The notes: a model not told the origin generated them from the letters alone. 64,000 nt of DNA from Citrobacter telavivensis (GCA_009363175.1 CP045205.1:1-64000); one strand, 5' to 3'; positions 11,624 to 23,317 are shown, numbered from the stretch's first letter. Numbers and translations: made by a program.

Positions 11624-12913
11624 ATGAATAAGAAACTTAACTTACGCAGTATGGCGGCGCAGGCCGTTGAACAGGTCGTCGAGCAAGGGCATTCACTGAG
11701 CAATGTCCTGCCGCCGCTACAACAAAAAGTCTCCGATAAAGACAAAGCACTATTACAAGAACTCTGTTTTGGGGTTCTGCGTACGTTGTCGCAACTCGAC
11801 TGGTTGATCAACAAACTGATGTCCCGTCCGATGACGGGAAAACAGCGTACCGTGCACTACCTGATTATGGTGGGATTCTATCAATTACTGCATACCCGTA
11901 TTCCTCCCCATGCTGCGCTGGCGGAGACGGTCGAAGGTGCAGTAGCGATAAAGCGCCCGCAGCTTAAAGGGCTGATAAACGGTGTCCTGCGCCAGTTTCA
12001 GCGTCAACAAGAAGAACTGCTGGCAGAATTCGCCAACAGCGAGGCGCGTTTTCTGCATCCTTCCTGGATGCTGAAACGCCTGCAAAAAGCGTATCCCACT
12101 CAATGGGAAGCCATTGTCGATGCCAACAATCAACGGCCACCGATGTGGTTACGCGTGAATCGCATACACCATTCGCGCGACAGCTGGCTGGCACTGCTCG
12201 AAGACGCCGGGATGAAAGGTTTCCCCCATCCTGACTATCCCGATGCCGTACGCCTGGAAACGCCGGCACCGGTTCATGCGCTACCGGGATTCGATGAAGG
12301 ATGGGTCACCGTTCAGGATGCCTCCGCTCAGGGGTGCGTCGCCTTCCTTGCGCCGCAAAACGGCGAGCACATTTTAGATCTGTGTGCAGCGCCAGGCGGT
12401 AAAACTACCCACATCCTCGAAGCCGCCCCCGAAGCAGACGTGCTGGCAGTCGATGTGGATGAACAACGACTCTCCCGCGTTTATGACAACCTGAAACGTC
12501 TCGGGATGAAAGCAACGGTCAAACAGGGTGATGGGCGTTATCCTGCTCAGTGGTGTGGTGAACAGCAGTTTGATCGCATACTGTTAGATGCGCCCTGTTC
12601 CGCAACCGGGGTTATCCGTCGCCATCCAGATATCAAATGGCTACGCCGCGATCGCGATATTGCAGAACTGGCAAAGCTACAGGCTGAAATTCTCGATGCC
12701 GTCTGGCCACATTTGAAATCTGGCGGCACGCTGGTGTATGCCACTTGTTCAGTGTTACCGGAAGAGAACAGCCAGCAGGTTCGCGCCTTCTTACAGCGTA
12801 CGACGGACGCCACGCTTAGCGAGACAGGAACGCCTGAGGCGCCGGGTCTACAAAATCTGCCGGGTGCAGAAGACGGTGACGGCTTCTTTTACGCTAAGCT
12901 AATCAAAAAGTGA
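11624..12913 (+). CDS. rsmB: 16S rRNA m5C967 methyltransferase
   Basis: RsmB (Fmu/Sun) methylates C967 of 16S rRNA using SAM. An N-terminal NusB-like RNA-binding domain occupies residues 1-140. The Rossmann methyltransferase domain follows, with SAM motif LDLCAAPGGKT, motif IV DAPCSATG (one catalytic cysteine) and motif VI YATCSVLPEEN (the nucleophilic cysteine). The start at 11624 (MNKKLNLRSM) gives 429 residues as in E. coli. The longer reading from 11594 begins inside the hairpin upstream and is not credible. trkA follows after 21 bp. Confidence 0.96.
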   Translation: MNKKLNLRSMAAQAVEQVVEQGHSLSNVLPPLQQKVSDKDKALLQELCFGVLRTLSQLDWLINKLMSRPMTGKQRTVHYLIMVGFYQLLHTRIPPHAALAETVEGAVAIKRPQLKGLINGVLRQFQRQQEELLAEFANSEARFLHPSWMLKRLQKAYPTQWEAIVDANNQRPPMWLRVNRIHHSRDSWLALLEDAGMKGFPHPDYPDAVRLETPAPVHALPGFDEGWVTVQDASAQGCVAFLAPQNGEHILDLCAAPGGKTTHILEAAPEADVLAVDVDEQRLSRVYDNLKRLGMKATVKQGDGRYPAQWCGEQQFDRILLDAPCSATGVIRRHPDIKWLRRDRDIAELAKLQAEILDAVWPHLKSGGTLVYATCSVLPEENSQQVRAFLQRTTDATLSETGTPEAPGLQNLPGAEDGDGFFYAKLIKK

Positions 12914-12934
12914 TGGGATAACGGGTCGCGACTG

Positions 12935-14311
12935 ATGAAAATAATCATTCTGGGCGCAGGACAAGTGGGGGGAACGCTGGCAGAGAACCTGGTCGGCGAG
13001 AACAACGACATCACTGTGGTCGATACCAACGGTGAACGTCTGCGCAGCCTGCAGGACAAGTTCGATCTGCGTGTCGTTCAGGGGCATGGTTCACACCCAC
13101 GCGTGTTGCGCGAAGCCGGTGCGGATGATGCGGATATGCTGGTTGCCGTGACCAGCTCCGATGAAACGAATATGGTTGCCTGCCAGGTGGCCTATTCGCT
13201 GTTCAACACGCCAAACCGAATCGCCCGTATCCGCTCCCCTGATTATGTTCGTGATGCGGACAAACTGTTCCACTCAGAAGCCGTCCCTATCGATCATCTG
13301 ATCGCGCCCGAGCAGCTCGTCATCGACAGTATTTATCGACTGATCGAGTATCCAGGCGCGTTACAGGTCGTCAACTTTGCGGAAGGTAAAGTGAGCCTGG
13401 CAGTGGTAAAAGCCTATTATGGTGGCCCACTGATCGGCAACGCACTCTCAACGATGCGGGAACATATGCCGCATATCGATACCCGCGTTGCGGCGATTTT
13501 CCGTCATGACAGACCGATTCGCCCGCAGGGCTCCACCATTGTGGAAGCGGGTGACGAAGTCTTCTTTATTGCCGCCTCCCAACACATTCGTGCGGTGATG
13601 AGCGAGTTGCAACGTCTCGAAAAACCTTACAAGCGCATCATGCTGGTTGGCGGCGGTAACATAGGGGCCGGTCTGGCGCGTCGTCTTGAGAAAGATTACA
13701 GTGTGAAATTGATCGAACGCGATCAACAGCGCGCTGCCGAACTGGCTGAAAAACTGCAGAATACGATCGTCTTCTTTGGCGACGCCTCGGATCAGGAGTT
13801 GCTGGCTGAAGAACATATCGATCAGGTCGATCTGTTCATTGCCGTCACCAACGACGATGAAGCTAACATTATGTCAGCAATGTTGGCCAAGCGAATGGGG
13901 GCGAAGAAGGTAATGGTCCTGATTCAACGTCGCGCGTATGTCGACCTCGTCCAGGGTAGCGTCATTGATATTGCGATCTCTCCTCAGCAGGCGACAATCT
14001 CCGCTCTCCTCAGCCATGTGCGAAAAGCAGATATCGTTGGTGTCTCTTCATTGCGTCGTGGTGTCGCGGAAGCTATTGAAGCCGTCGCTCACGGCGATGA
14101 AAGTACTTCGCGCGTTGTGGGTCGGGTTATAGACGAGATCAAGCTGCCGCCGGGTACGATTATTGGTGCCGTAGTGCGTGGTAACGATGTGATGATTGCC
14201 AATGATAACTTACGCATCGAACAAGGCGATCACGTCATTATGTTCCTGACGGATAAAAAGTTTATTACCGACGTCGAACGCTTATTCCAGCCAAGTCCTT
14301 TCTTCCTTTAA
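12935..14311 (+). CDS. trkA: Trk potassium transporter regulatory subunit TrkA
   Basis: A cytoplasmic peripheral NAD(H)-binding subunit that gates the TrkH/TrkG potassium channels. Two tandem RCK units are visible. The first nucleotide-binding motif is ILGAGQVGGTLA (4-15), with Asp at the end of beta-2 (TVVDTNG). The second is VGGGNIGAGLA near residue 234. Each is followed by an RCK_C domain. The 458 residues match E. coli TrkA. It is the last gene of the def operon and ends just before a clear terminator. Confidence 0.97.
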   Translation: MKIIILGAGQVGGTLAENLVGENNDITVVDTNGERLRSLQDKFDLRVVQGHGSHPRVLREAGADDADMLVAVTSSDETNMVACQVAYSLFNTPNRIARIRSPDYVRDADKLFHSEAVPIDHLIAPEQLVIDSIYRLIEYPGALQVVNFAEGKVSLAVVKAYYGGPLIGNALSTMREHMPHIDTRVAAIFRHDRPIRPQGSTIVEAGDEVFFIAASQHIRAVMSELQRLEKPYKRIMLVGGGNIGAGLARRLEKDYSVKLIERDQQRAAELAEKLQNTIVFFGDASDQELLAEEHIDQVDLFIAVTNDDEANIMSAMLAKRMGAKKVMVLIQRRAYVDLVQGSVIDIAISPQQATISALLSHVRKADIVGVSSLRRGVAEAIEAVAHGDESTSRVVGRVIDEIKLPPGTIIGAVVRGNDVMIANDNLRIEQGDHVIMFLTDKKFITDVERLFQPSPFFL

Positions 14312-14316
14312 CTTTG

Positions 14317-14342
14317 AAGGGTGCATTATTCGCACCCTTTTA
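14317..14342 (+). terminator. Intrinsic terminator after trkA
   Basis: AAGGGTGC, loop ATTATTC, GCACCCTT followed by TT: a compact hairpin with a short T-run directly after the trkA stop, closing the def-fmt-rsmB-trkA unit. Confidence 0.8.
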
Positions 14343-14452
14343 AATCCCCTGAGTTATCAAGGCTTAATTAGCACTATTAATCTGAATACTTAAATGGAAA
14401 ATGCCTTAACATTTGTTAAACTTATTAACGTCAGCTGCATAGGGAGAATATA

Positions 14453-14863
14453 ATGAGCATTATTAAAGAGTTTCGCGAATTTGCGATGCGCGGGAATGTT
14501 GTCGATTTGGCGGTGGGTGTCATTATCGGTGCGGCATTCGGTAAAATTGTATCGTCACTGGTTGCCGATATCATTATGCCGCCGCTGGGTTTGCTAATTG
14601 GCGGGATCGATTTTAAACAGTTTGCCGTGACGCTGCGCGATGCGCAGGGAGATATCCCTGCCGTTGTGATGCATTATGGTGTGTTTATTCAGAACATTTT
14701 CGACTTTGTGATTGTGGCATTTGCTATTTTCATGGCAATTAAGCTCATTAACAAACTCAATCGTAAGAAAGAAGAACCGGCTGCTGCACCTGCGCCAACG
14801 AAAGAGGAAGTCTTGCTCACTGAGATCCGTGACCTGCTCAAAGAACAGAATAGTCGTTCTTAA
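14453..14863 (+). CDS. mscL: Large-conductance mechanosensitive channel
   Basis: A homopentameric inner-membrane tension-gated valve that releases solutes on hypo-osmotic shock. The N-terminal amphipathic segment (MSIIKEFREFAMRGN) precedes the pore-lining TM1 (about 15-45, with the small-residue packing motif AVGVIIGAAFGKIV), a periplasmic loop, TM2 (about 75-100) and a charged C-terminal helix bundle (LLTEIRDLLKEQ). Its 136 residues match E. coli. It has its own upstream gap of 140 bp and converges on arfA, overlapping it by 4 bp. Confidence 0.97.
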   Translation: MSIIKEFREFAMRGNVVDLAVGVIIGAAFGKIVSSLVADIIMPPLGLLIGGIDFKQFAVTLRDAQGDIPAVVMHYGVFIQNIFDFVIVAFAIFMAIKLINKLNRKKEEPAAAPAPTKEEVLLTEIRDLLKEQNSRS

Positions 14864-15078
14864 CAGACCACAGAAAGCAGAAGGCCAGTGGTAAAAAAGT
14901 GATTCACTTTCTTGCCACTGGCCTCCCAGTTACCCCGATTACCGTGTTTCCCTTTGCGTAAATAACTCCCTTTGCCTTTCCTGTTCTTTTCAACACGCTG
15001 TCTGAATAGTGGGTCATGTAATAATGCCTCAATGGCATTGTCCTTTATCTGCCCTTTCGTATGCTGATAACGACTCAT
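14860..15078 (-). CDS. arfA: Alternative ribosome-rescue factor A
   Basis: ArfA (YhdL) recruits RF2 to ribosomes stalled on non-stop mRNA when tmRNA fails. The 72 codons begin MSRYQHTKGQIKDNAIEALL and include the basic KGKGSYLRKGKHGNRG segment that enters the mRNA channel. As in E. coli, a near-perfect hairpin lies inside the 3' part of the reading frame (14882-14924). RNase III cleavage or termination there is known to make the natural message non-stop, so the active protein is the truncated form and the hydrophobic tail (FFTTGLLLSVVC) is a degradation signal. Confidence 0.96.
   Translation of the reverse strand: MSRYQHTKGQIKDNAIEALLHDPLFRQRVEKNRKGKGSYLRKGKHGNRGNWEASGKKVNHFFTTGLLLSVVC
14882..14924 (-). 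promoter_or_regulatory. arfA internal hairpin (RNase III/termination site)
   Basis: A long inverted repeat within the arfA coding sequence: a 21-base arm beginning AGGCCAGTGG pairs with the arm ending CCACTGGCCT, with two mismatches or wobble pairs and almost no loop. In E. coli the equivalent structure truncates arfA mRNA and makes its synthesis depend on tmRNA status. Confidence 0.85.
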
Positions 15079-15133
15079 AATAGCTCCAGTTTGTGGTTTA
15101 ACGGCGGGAGTGTAGTCCCACCAGTCTGATAAA

Positions 15134-15559
15134 TCAACAGCCCGACTTCACTCCACTGGCACCCTGCTCCAGGGCTTCAAGGATTGAGCAGTACACGCTG
15201 CTGTGCGCAGTACCGCAGCAGGCATCGTTCAGACGCTGTAATGAACGCTGCATACTTTGCAGTTCGGCAATACGCGCTTCGACTTCTTTCAGTCTGTCCT
15301 GCACGATCCCTTTTGACTCCTGACAGGTATGATGTTCGGGATCAATGCGGATCGACAATAACTCACGGATCGACTCAAGGGTAAATCCGAGCTGCCGGGC
15401 ATAGCGGATGAACTTAAGCCGCTGAAGATCCTTTTCCGTATATAACCGGAATCCCCCTTCCGTGCGCACCTCATGTTCCATCATCTGCTGCTTTTCATAA
15501 TAGCGGATCGTATCAGGGGTTACTTCCGCCAGCTTTGCTAACTCACCAATGCGATACAT
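15134..15559 (-). CDS. zntR: Zn(II)-responsive transcriptional activator ZntR
   Basis: A MerR-family regulator that activates the zntA zinc exporter by untwisting its promoter. It has an N-terminal winged HTH (MYRIGELAKLAEVTPDTIRYYE, 1-22), a dimerisation coiled coil and a C-terminal metal loop. All zinc ligands of E. coli ZntR are present: Cys79, Cys114, Cys115, His119, Cys124 and Cys141. The start at 15559 gives 141 residues; the upstream start at 15613 would add 18 non-homologous residues and overlap yhdN. The regulated zntA gene is not in this window. Confidence 0.96.
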   Translation of the reverse strand: MYRIGELAKLAEVTPDTIRYYEKQQMMEHEVRTEGGFRLYTEKDLQRLKFIRYARQLGFTLESIRELLSIRIDPEHHTCQESKGIVQDRLKEVEARIAELQSMQRSLQRLNDACCGTAHSSVYCSILEALEQGASGVKSGC

Positions 15560-15569
15560 GCCCACGTCC

Positions 15570-15938
15570 TTAATTATCGTTAATCTTATGCAGCAATTTA
15601 TCTGCGTACTCACCGCGTAAAAATTCAGTGCTTAGGCCAGCCTGCCGCAGCTTCAGTTCCAGAAGTGACAAACGCCGGCTCACTTCCTGATACTGAGGAT
15701 CATCCTGCCTAAGGCCTTTCAGCAGATCCAGTAACTGGATGGCTTCTTTTCGCTGCTCCAGCTCGGGCGGCAGACAGCCGGCATTTTTCAGTAAGCGATA
15801 ACCTGCCCGCAGCTCAACAGGCACATGTGAATCATCATCCAGAACCAGCCGCTCGCCAGTACCATGAAGATTCTCGAATTCACCTTTTCTCTGTGCATCA
15901 GTGATATGGCGCTCTGCCCACTGGTCCAGTAACCACAT
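15570..15938 (-). CDS. yhdN: YhdN, DUF1992 family protein
   Basis: A 122-residue soluble protein with the DUF1992 domain (DnaJ homologue subfamily C28-type conserved domain). It begins MWLLDQWAERHITDAQRKGEF, with the conserved ENLHGTGE segment. No J-domain is present and no function is known. It lies 10 bp upstream of zntR on the same strand, so the two are probably co-transcribed. Confidence 0.92.
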   Translation of the reverse strand: MWLLDQWAERHITDAQRKGEFENLHGTGERLVLDDDSHVPVELRAGYRLLKNAGCLPPELEQRKEAIQLLDLLKGLRQDDPQYQEVSRRLSLLELKLRQAGLSTEFLRGEYADKLLHKINDN

Positions 15939-16002
15939 AGAAGACTCCAGGGGATGAACAAAAAGAGTACAGATATTGTAGATAAGTGGGGGTACTGCGG
16001 AT

Positions 16003-16032
16003 ATAAAAAAACCCGCCGGAGCGGGTTTCTTT
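16003..16032 (-). terminator. Intrinsic terminator of the alpha operon (after rplQ)
   Basis: On the minus strand AAACCCGC, loop TCCG, GCGGGTTT is followed by TTTTT. It lies just downstream of the rplQ stop and closes the rpsM-rpsK-rpsD-rpoA-rplQ operon. Confidence 0.88.
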
Positions 16033-16045
16033 ACGTTACTACAGA

Positions 16046-16432
16046 TTACTCTGCAGCAGCTTCTGCTTTCGACTCAGAGCGATCAACCAGCTCGATGTAA
16101 GCCATCGGCGCGTTGTCGCCTGCACGGAAGCCACACTTCAGAATGCGAGTGTAACCACCGGCGCGGCTCGCAAAACGCGGGCCCAGCTCGTTAAACAGTT
16201 TTGCCACGATCTCGTTATCACGAGTGCGGGCGAATGCCAGACGACGATTAGCTACGCTATCAGTCTTGGCAAGAGTAATCAGCGGCTCAACTACGCGACG
16301 CAGCTCTTTCGCTTTAGGCAGGGTCGTCTTGATGATTTCATGACGAACCAGTGAACCTGCCATGTTGCGGAACATAGCCTGGCGATGGCTGCTGTTGCGG
16401 TTCAGTTGACGACCACTCTTACGATGGCGCAT
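16046..16432 (-). CDS. rplQ: 50S ribosomal protein L17
   Basis: L17 binds 23S rRNA near the polypeptide exit side of the large subunit. The whole protein is the L17 family domain (begins MRHRKSGRQLNRNSSHRQAM). At 128 residues it is one longer than the E. coli protein, with an extra Ser in the acidic C-terminal tail (SESKAEAAAE), a part that varies. It is the last gene of the alpha operon, 40 bp after rpoA. Confidence 0.98.
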   Translation of the reverse strand: MRHRKSGRQLNRNSSHRQAMFRNMAGSLVRHEIIKTTLPKAKELRRVVEPLITLAKTDSVANRRLAFARTRDNEIVAKLFNELGPRFASRAGGYTRILKCGFRAGDNAPMAYIELVDRSESKAEAAAE

Positions 16433-16472
16433 GACCTTATCCTTCTCAGTAAAACCTTAACCTGTGATCCGG

Positions 16473-17462
16473 TTACTCGTCAGCGATGCTTGCCGGTGGC
16501 CAGTTTTCCAGGCGCATGCCCAGAGACAGTCCACGGGAAGCCAGCACGTCTTTAATCTCAGTAAGAGATTTTTTACCAAGGTTAGGCGTCTTAAGAAGCT
16601 CAACCTCAGTACGCTGTACCAGATCACCGATATAGTGGATAGCTTCTGCTTTAAGGCAGTTAGCAGAGCGGACAGTCAATTCCAGATCGTCAACAGGGCG
16701 CAGCAGGATCGGATCGAATTCTGGTTTCTCTTCTTTCACTTCCGGCTGACGTACATCACGTAAGTCAACGAAAGCTTCCAGTTGTTCAGCCAGAATGGTC
16801 GCCGCACGACGAATCGCCTCTTCAGGATCGATTGTGCCGTTGGTTTCCATTTCGATGACCAGCTTGTCCAGGTCGGTACGCTGTTCTACACGCGCTGCTT
16901 CAACATTGTAGGCAATACGCTCTACAGGGCTGTAGCATGCGTCGACTAGCAGACGGCCGATTGGGCGCTCATCTTCTTCCGAATGAATTCGGGTAGAAGC
17001 CGGCACATAACCACGACCGCGCTGAACTTTGATACGCATGCTAATAGACGCGTTCTCATCGGTCAGGTGGCAGATCACGTGCTGCGGCTTGACGATTTCG
17101 ACATCCCCATCATGGGTAATGTCGGCTGCAGTCACAGGGCCAATGCCAGATTTATTCAAGGTAAGAATAACTTCATCTTTACCCTGAACTCTCACCGCCA
17201 GCCCTTTCAGGTTGAGCAGGATTTCCAGGATATCTTCCTGAACGCCTTCTTTGGTGCTGTACTCATGTAGTACACCATCAATCTCAACCTCGGTCACCGC
17301 GCAACCCGGCATCGATGAGAGCAGAATACGGCGCAGTGCGTTACCCAGAGTATGGCCGAAGCCACGCTCTAAAGGCTCAAGGGTCACCTTGGCGTGCGTC
17401 GAACTCACTTGCTCGATATCTACCAGGCGCGGTTTTAGAAACTCTGTCACAGAACCCTGCAT
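16473..17462 (-). CDS. rpoA: RNA polymerase alpha subunit
   Basis: Alpha dimerises to seed assembly of the core polymerase and contacts UP elements and activators. The N-terminal domain (1-235; assembly region with [17 protein letters not shown]) is joined by a flexible linker to the C-terminal domain (about 250-329). The DNA-contact residue Arg265 lies in the segment [13 protein letters not shown]. At 329 residues it equals E. coli alpha. It lies between rpsD and rplQ, coupling polymerase and ribosome synthesis. It contacts CRP, also encoded in this window. Confidence 0.99.
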
Positions 17463-17487
17463 TGTGTCCTCTCTTTGGTACTAAGCT

Positions 17488-18108
17488 TTACTTGGAGTAA
17501 AGCTCGACGATCAGGTGTTCGTTAATGTCCGCAGACAGATCAGAACGCTCAGGCTTACGCTTGTACGTACCTTCCATCTTGCCAGCATCAACTTCCAGCC
17601 AGGTTGGCTTTTCACGCTGCTCAGCCAGCTCCAGAGCGGCTTTCACGCGAGACTGCTTCTTCGCTTTCTCACGAATGCTAACAACGTCATTCGGACTAAC
17701 CTGATAAGAAGCGATGTTAACAACACGACCGTTTACCATAATCGCTTTATGACTAACCAGCTGACGTGCTTCTGCACGAGTGGCGCCGAAGCCCATACGG
17801 TATACAACGTTGTCCAGACGACCTTCCAGCAGAGCCAACAGGTTTTCACCGGTGTTGCCTTTCAGACGTGCTGCTTCTTTGTAGTAGTTACGGAACTGAC
17901 GCTCCAGCACACCGTAGATACGGCGAACTTTTTGCTTTTCACGCAACTGCACACCATAGTCAGACAGACGCGGTTTACGCGCACCGTGCTGGCCAGGAGC
18001 TTGTTCAATTTTACACTTGGTATCGATCGCGCGAACGCCAGACTTAAGGAATAAGTCGGTGCCCTCACGACGGCTCAGCTTGAGCTTAGGACCCAAATAT
18101 CTTGCCAT
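17488..18108 (-). CDS. rpsD: 30S ribosomal protein S4
   Basis: A primary 16S rRNA-binding protein that nucleates 30S assembly, with a role in decoding fidelity. An N-terminal zinc-less helical region precedes the S4 RNA-binding domain (about 96-157). At 206 residues it equals E. coli S4. It is known to be the translational repressor of the alpha operon, acting at the pseudoknot leader upstream of rpsM (18905-18997 here), and also an rrn antitermination factor. Confidence 0.99.
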
Positions 18109-18141
18109 TTTCTTTCTCCAACAAACCTGGAAAACGAAGCG

Positions 18142-18534
<393 letters not shown>

Positions 18535-18547
18535 TCAATCACCCCGA

Positions 18548-18904
18548 TTATTTCTTGATCGGTTTGCGCGGACCCTTACGGGTACGTGCGTTGGTCTTAG
18601 TACGCTGACCGCGCACTGGCAGACCACGACGATGACGCAAACCGCGATAGCAACCAAGATCCATCAGGCGCTTGATGCTCATGCTGATTTCACGGCGCAG
18701 ATCACCTTCAACGACAAATTTGGCAACTTCGTCACGCAGCGTGTCGATTTGTCCTTCAGACAGCTCACTGATCTTAACATTTTCAGCGATACCCGCTGAA
18801 GCCAGAATGGCTTTAGAACGGGTCTTACCGATGCCGTAGATCGACGTTAACGCGATCACTGCATGTTTTTGATCAGGAATGTTAATGCCTGCTATACGGG
18901 CCAC
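18548..18904 (-). CDS. rpsM: 30S ribosomal protein S13
   Basis: A head protein of the small subunit that forms the B1a/B1b bridges and has a C-terminal tail reaching the P-site tRNA. The 118 residues begin MARIAGINIPDQKHAVIALT and end with the basic tail TRKGPRKPIKK. The start codon is GTG (18902-18904), as in E. coli, where it sits inside the S4-controlled pseudoknot. It is the first gene of the alpha operon. Confidence 0.98.
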   Translation of the reverse strand: MARIAGINIPDQKHAVIALTSIYGIGKTRSKAILASAGIAENVKISELSEGQIDTLRDEVAKFVVEGDLRREISMSIKRLMDLGCYRGLRHRRGLPVRGQRTKTNARTRKGPRKPIKK

Positions 18905-18997
18905 TATGCACTCCTACTATTTAATATGTACGCACCATGCTGAAAAGCCCGTTTTCAGGATACTCAAATGGAAACGTACAGACATACAAAAGATTGG
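18905..18997 (-). promoter_or_regulatory. Alpha operon leader, S4 repressor target
   Basis: The roughly 90-nt untranslated leader between the alpha promoter and the rpsM GTG. In E. coli this RNA folds into a nested pseudoknot bound by S4, which traps the 30S subunit. The hairpin CTGAAAACGGGCTTTTCAG and the GGAG ribosome site are conserved here. The pseudoknot itself was not folded. Confidence 0.75.
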
Positions 18998-19003
18998 CTG
19001 GCT

Positions 19004-19032
19004 AATCTAGCCAGCTCAACCCAACTTTGCAA
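19004..19032 (-). promoter_or_regulatory. Alpha operon promoter
   Basis: The minus strand shows -35 TTGCAA (19027-19032), a 17-bp spacer and -10 TAGATT (19004-19009) in the gap between rpmJ and rpsM. The -10 lies within the inverted repeat CTGGCTAGATTAGCCAG (18998-19014). Confidence 0.8.
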
Positions 19033-19050
19033 GAAAAATATGCGAATAAA

Positions 19051-20530
<1,480 letters not shown>

Positions 20531-20537
20531 CTGCTAC

Positions 20538-20972
20538 TTATTCCTCGATTTTACCGCCAGCAGCTTCGATAGCAGCACGAGCGCCTTTAGTAACACGCAG
20601 ACCACGAACAGTTACCGGAGTAGTGACTTCACCAGCCAGGATCACTTTCGCGAACTCGATCTGGATACCGATAATGTTAGCCGCTTTCAGCGTGTTCAGG
20701 TCTACAACACCGCCTTCTACTTTAGCCAGGTCAGACAGACGAACTTCGGCTGTAATCGCTGCTTTACGAGAAGTGAAGCCGAATTTCGGCAGACGACGAT
20801 ACAGAGGCATCTGGCCGCCCTCGAAACCGCGACGTACGCCACCGCCAGAACGAGACTTCTGACCTTTGTGACCACGACCACCGGTTTTACCGAGGCCAGA
20901 ACCGATACCACGACCCAGGCGTTTACCCGCCTTTTTGGAGCCTTCGGCCGGAGACAGAGTATTTAAACGCAT
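20538..20972 (-). CDS. rplO: 50S ribosomal protein L15
   Basis: A late-assembly large-subunit protein with a long basic, glycine-rich N-terminal extension ([20 protein letters not shown] and onward, residues 18-60) threading into 23S rRNA, and a globular C-terminal domain. At 144 residues it equals E. coli L15. It lies 3 bp after rpmD and 7 bp before secY in the spc operon. Confidence 0.99.
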
Positions 20973-20975
20973 CTC

Positions 20976-21155
20976 TTACTCCTCAACTTTAACCATGAAG
21001 GAAACCGCGTTGACCATACCACGAACAGCAGGAGTATCCTCGCGCTCTACGGTGTGACCAATACGACGCAGACCCAGGCCAAGCAGCGTTGCCTTGTGTT
21101 TCGGCAGACGACCGATTGCACTGCGGGTTTGAGTAATTTTAATAGTCTTTGCCAT
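20976..21155 (-). CDS. rpmD: 50S ribosomal protein L30
   Basis: A small 59-residue large-subunit protein beginning [20 protein letters not shown]. It has the ferredoxin-like L30 fold, with the conserved [20 protein letters not shown] segment. The gene lies between rpsE and rplO with only 3 bp on either side, so translation is coupled along the spc operon. The stop TAA is at 20976-20978. Confidence 0.97.
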
Positions 21156-21158
21156 GGT

Positions 21159-21671
<513 letters not shown>

Positions 21672-21676
21672 CTACC

Positions 21677-22030
21677 TTAGAACTGAAGGCCAGCTTCACG
21701 GGCAGCATCTGCCAGTGCCTGGACACGACCATGATATTGGAACCCGGAACGGTCAAAGGACACATCTTTGATGCCTTTTTCCAGAGCGCGTTCAGCGACA
21801 GCTTTACCCACAGCTGCAGCCGCGTCTTTGTTACCGGTGTACTTCAGTTGTTCAGCGATAGCTTTTTCTACAGTAGAAGCAGCTACCAGAACTTCAGAAC
21901 CGTTCGGTGCAATTACCTGTGCGTAAATATGACGCGGGGTACGATGTACCACCAGGCGAGTTGCGCCCAGCTCTTTGAGCTTGCGGCGTGCGCGGGTCGC
22001 ACGACGGATACGAGCAGATTTCTTATCCAT
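21677..22030 (-). CDS. rplR: 50S ribosomal protein L18
   Basis: A 5S rRNA-binding protein that, with L5 and L25, anchors 5S in the central protuberance. The basic disordered N-terminus (MDKKSARIRRATRARRKLKE) is followed by the L18p domain. At 117 residues it equals E. coli L18. It is an spc operon gene between rplF and rpsE. Confidence 0.99.
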   Translation of the reverse strand: MDKKSARIRRATRARRKLKELGATRLVVHRTPRHIYAQVIAPNGSEVLVAASTVEKAIAEQLKYTGNKDAAAAVGKAVAERALEKGIKDVSFDRSGFQYHGRVQALADAAREAGLQF

Positions 22031-22039
22031 AGTGTTACC

Positions 22040-22573
22040 TTACTTCTTCTTAGCCTCTTTGGTACGCACGACTTCGTCGGCGTAACGAACACCCTTGCCT
22101 TTGTAAGGCTCAGGACGACGGTAGGCACGCAGATCTGCTGCAACCTGGCCGATTACCTGCTTATCAGCGCCTTTCAGCACGATTTCAGTTTGAGTCGGAC
22201 ATTCTGCAGTAATCCCTGCCGGCAGTTGATGGTCAACTGGATGCGAGAAACCTAAAGACAGGTTTACTACGTTCCCTTTAACCGCTGCACGATAACCTAC
22301 ACCAACCAGCTGCAGCTTCTTAGTGAAGCCTTCGGTAACACCGATAACCATTGAGTTCAGCAGGGCACGCGCGGTACCAGCCTGAGCCCAACCGTCTACG
22401 TAACCATCACGCGGACCGAAGGTCAGTGCATTATCTGCATGTTTAACTTCAACAGCATCGTTGAGAGTACGAGTCAGCTCGCCGTTTTTACCTTTGATCG
22501 TAATAACCTGACCGTTGATTTTTACATCAACGCCGGCAGGAACAACGACCGGTGCTTTAGCAACACGAGACAT
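22040..22573 (-). CDS. rplF: 50S ribosomal protein L6
   Basis: A two-domain (duplicated) RNA-binding protein at the base of the L7/L12 stalk, near the sarcin-ricin loop and factor-binding site. The C-terminal signature PEPYKGKGVRYADE is present. At 177 residues it equals E. coli L6. It is an spc operon gene, 12 bp after rpsH. Confidence 0.99.
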   Translation of the reverse strand: MSRVAKAPVVVPAGVDVKINGQVITIKGKNGELTRTLNDAVEVKHADNALTFGPRDGYVDGWAQAGTARALLNSMVIGVTEGFTKKLQLVGVGYRAAVKGNVVNLSLGFSHPVDHQLPAGITAECPTQTEIVLKGADKQVIGQVAADLRAYRRPEPYKGKGVRYADEVVRTKEAKKK

Positions 22574-22585
22574 TTTTTCCTCCGA

Positions 22586-22984
<399 letters not shown>

Positions 22985-23011
22985 TTACTCCCGTGATTCA
23001 ATTGGTGACAA

Positions 23012-23317
23012 TTACCAGCTAGCCTTTTTCAAGCCTGGTACTTCACCGCGCATTGCGGCTTCACGTAACTTGATACGGCTCAACCCGAACTTGCCCACAT
23101 AACCATGTGGACGACCTGTTTGACGGCAGCGGTTACGCTGACGAGACGGGCTGGAATCACGCGGCAGAGACTGCAGCTTAAGAACAGCGTTCCAACGATC
23201 TTCGTCGGAAGCGTTCACATCAGAGATGATCGCTTTCAGTTCAGCGCGTTTCGCGAAGTATTTATCAGCTAAAGCTACGCGTTTTACTTCGCGTGCTTTC
23301 ATTGATTGCTTAGCCAT
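23012..23317 (-). CDS. rpsN: 30S ribosomal protein S14
   Basis: A head protein of the small subunit. At 101 residues it is the long, zinc-free (C-) form: the C-terminal half (RNRCRQTGRPHGYVGKFGLS) lacks the CxxC pairs of zinc-binding S14. It lies between rplE and rpsH in the spc operon. Confidence 0.99.
   Translation of the reverse strand: MAKQSMKAREVKRVALADKYFAKRAELKAIISDVNASDEDRWNAVLKLQSLPRDSSPSRQRNRCRQTGRPHGYVGKFGLSRIKLREAAMRGEVPGLKKASW

Noticed and set aside
18998..19014. Palindrome after rpmJ considered as an spc operon terminator
   Set aside because: It overlaps the alpha promoter -10 and lacks a T-run in the leftward direction, so it was left as part of the promoter region.
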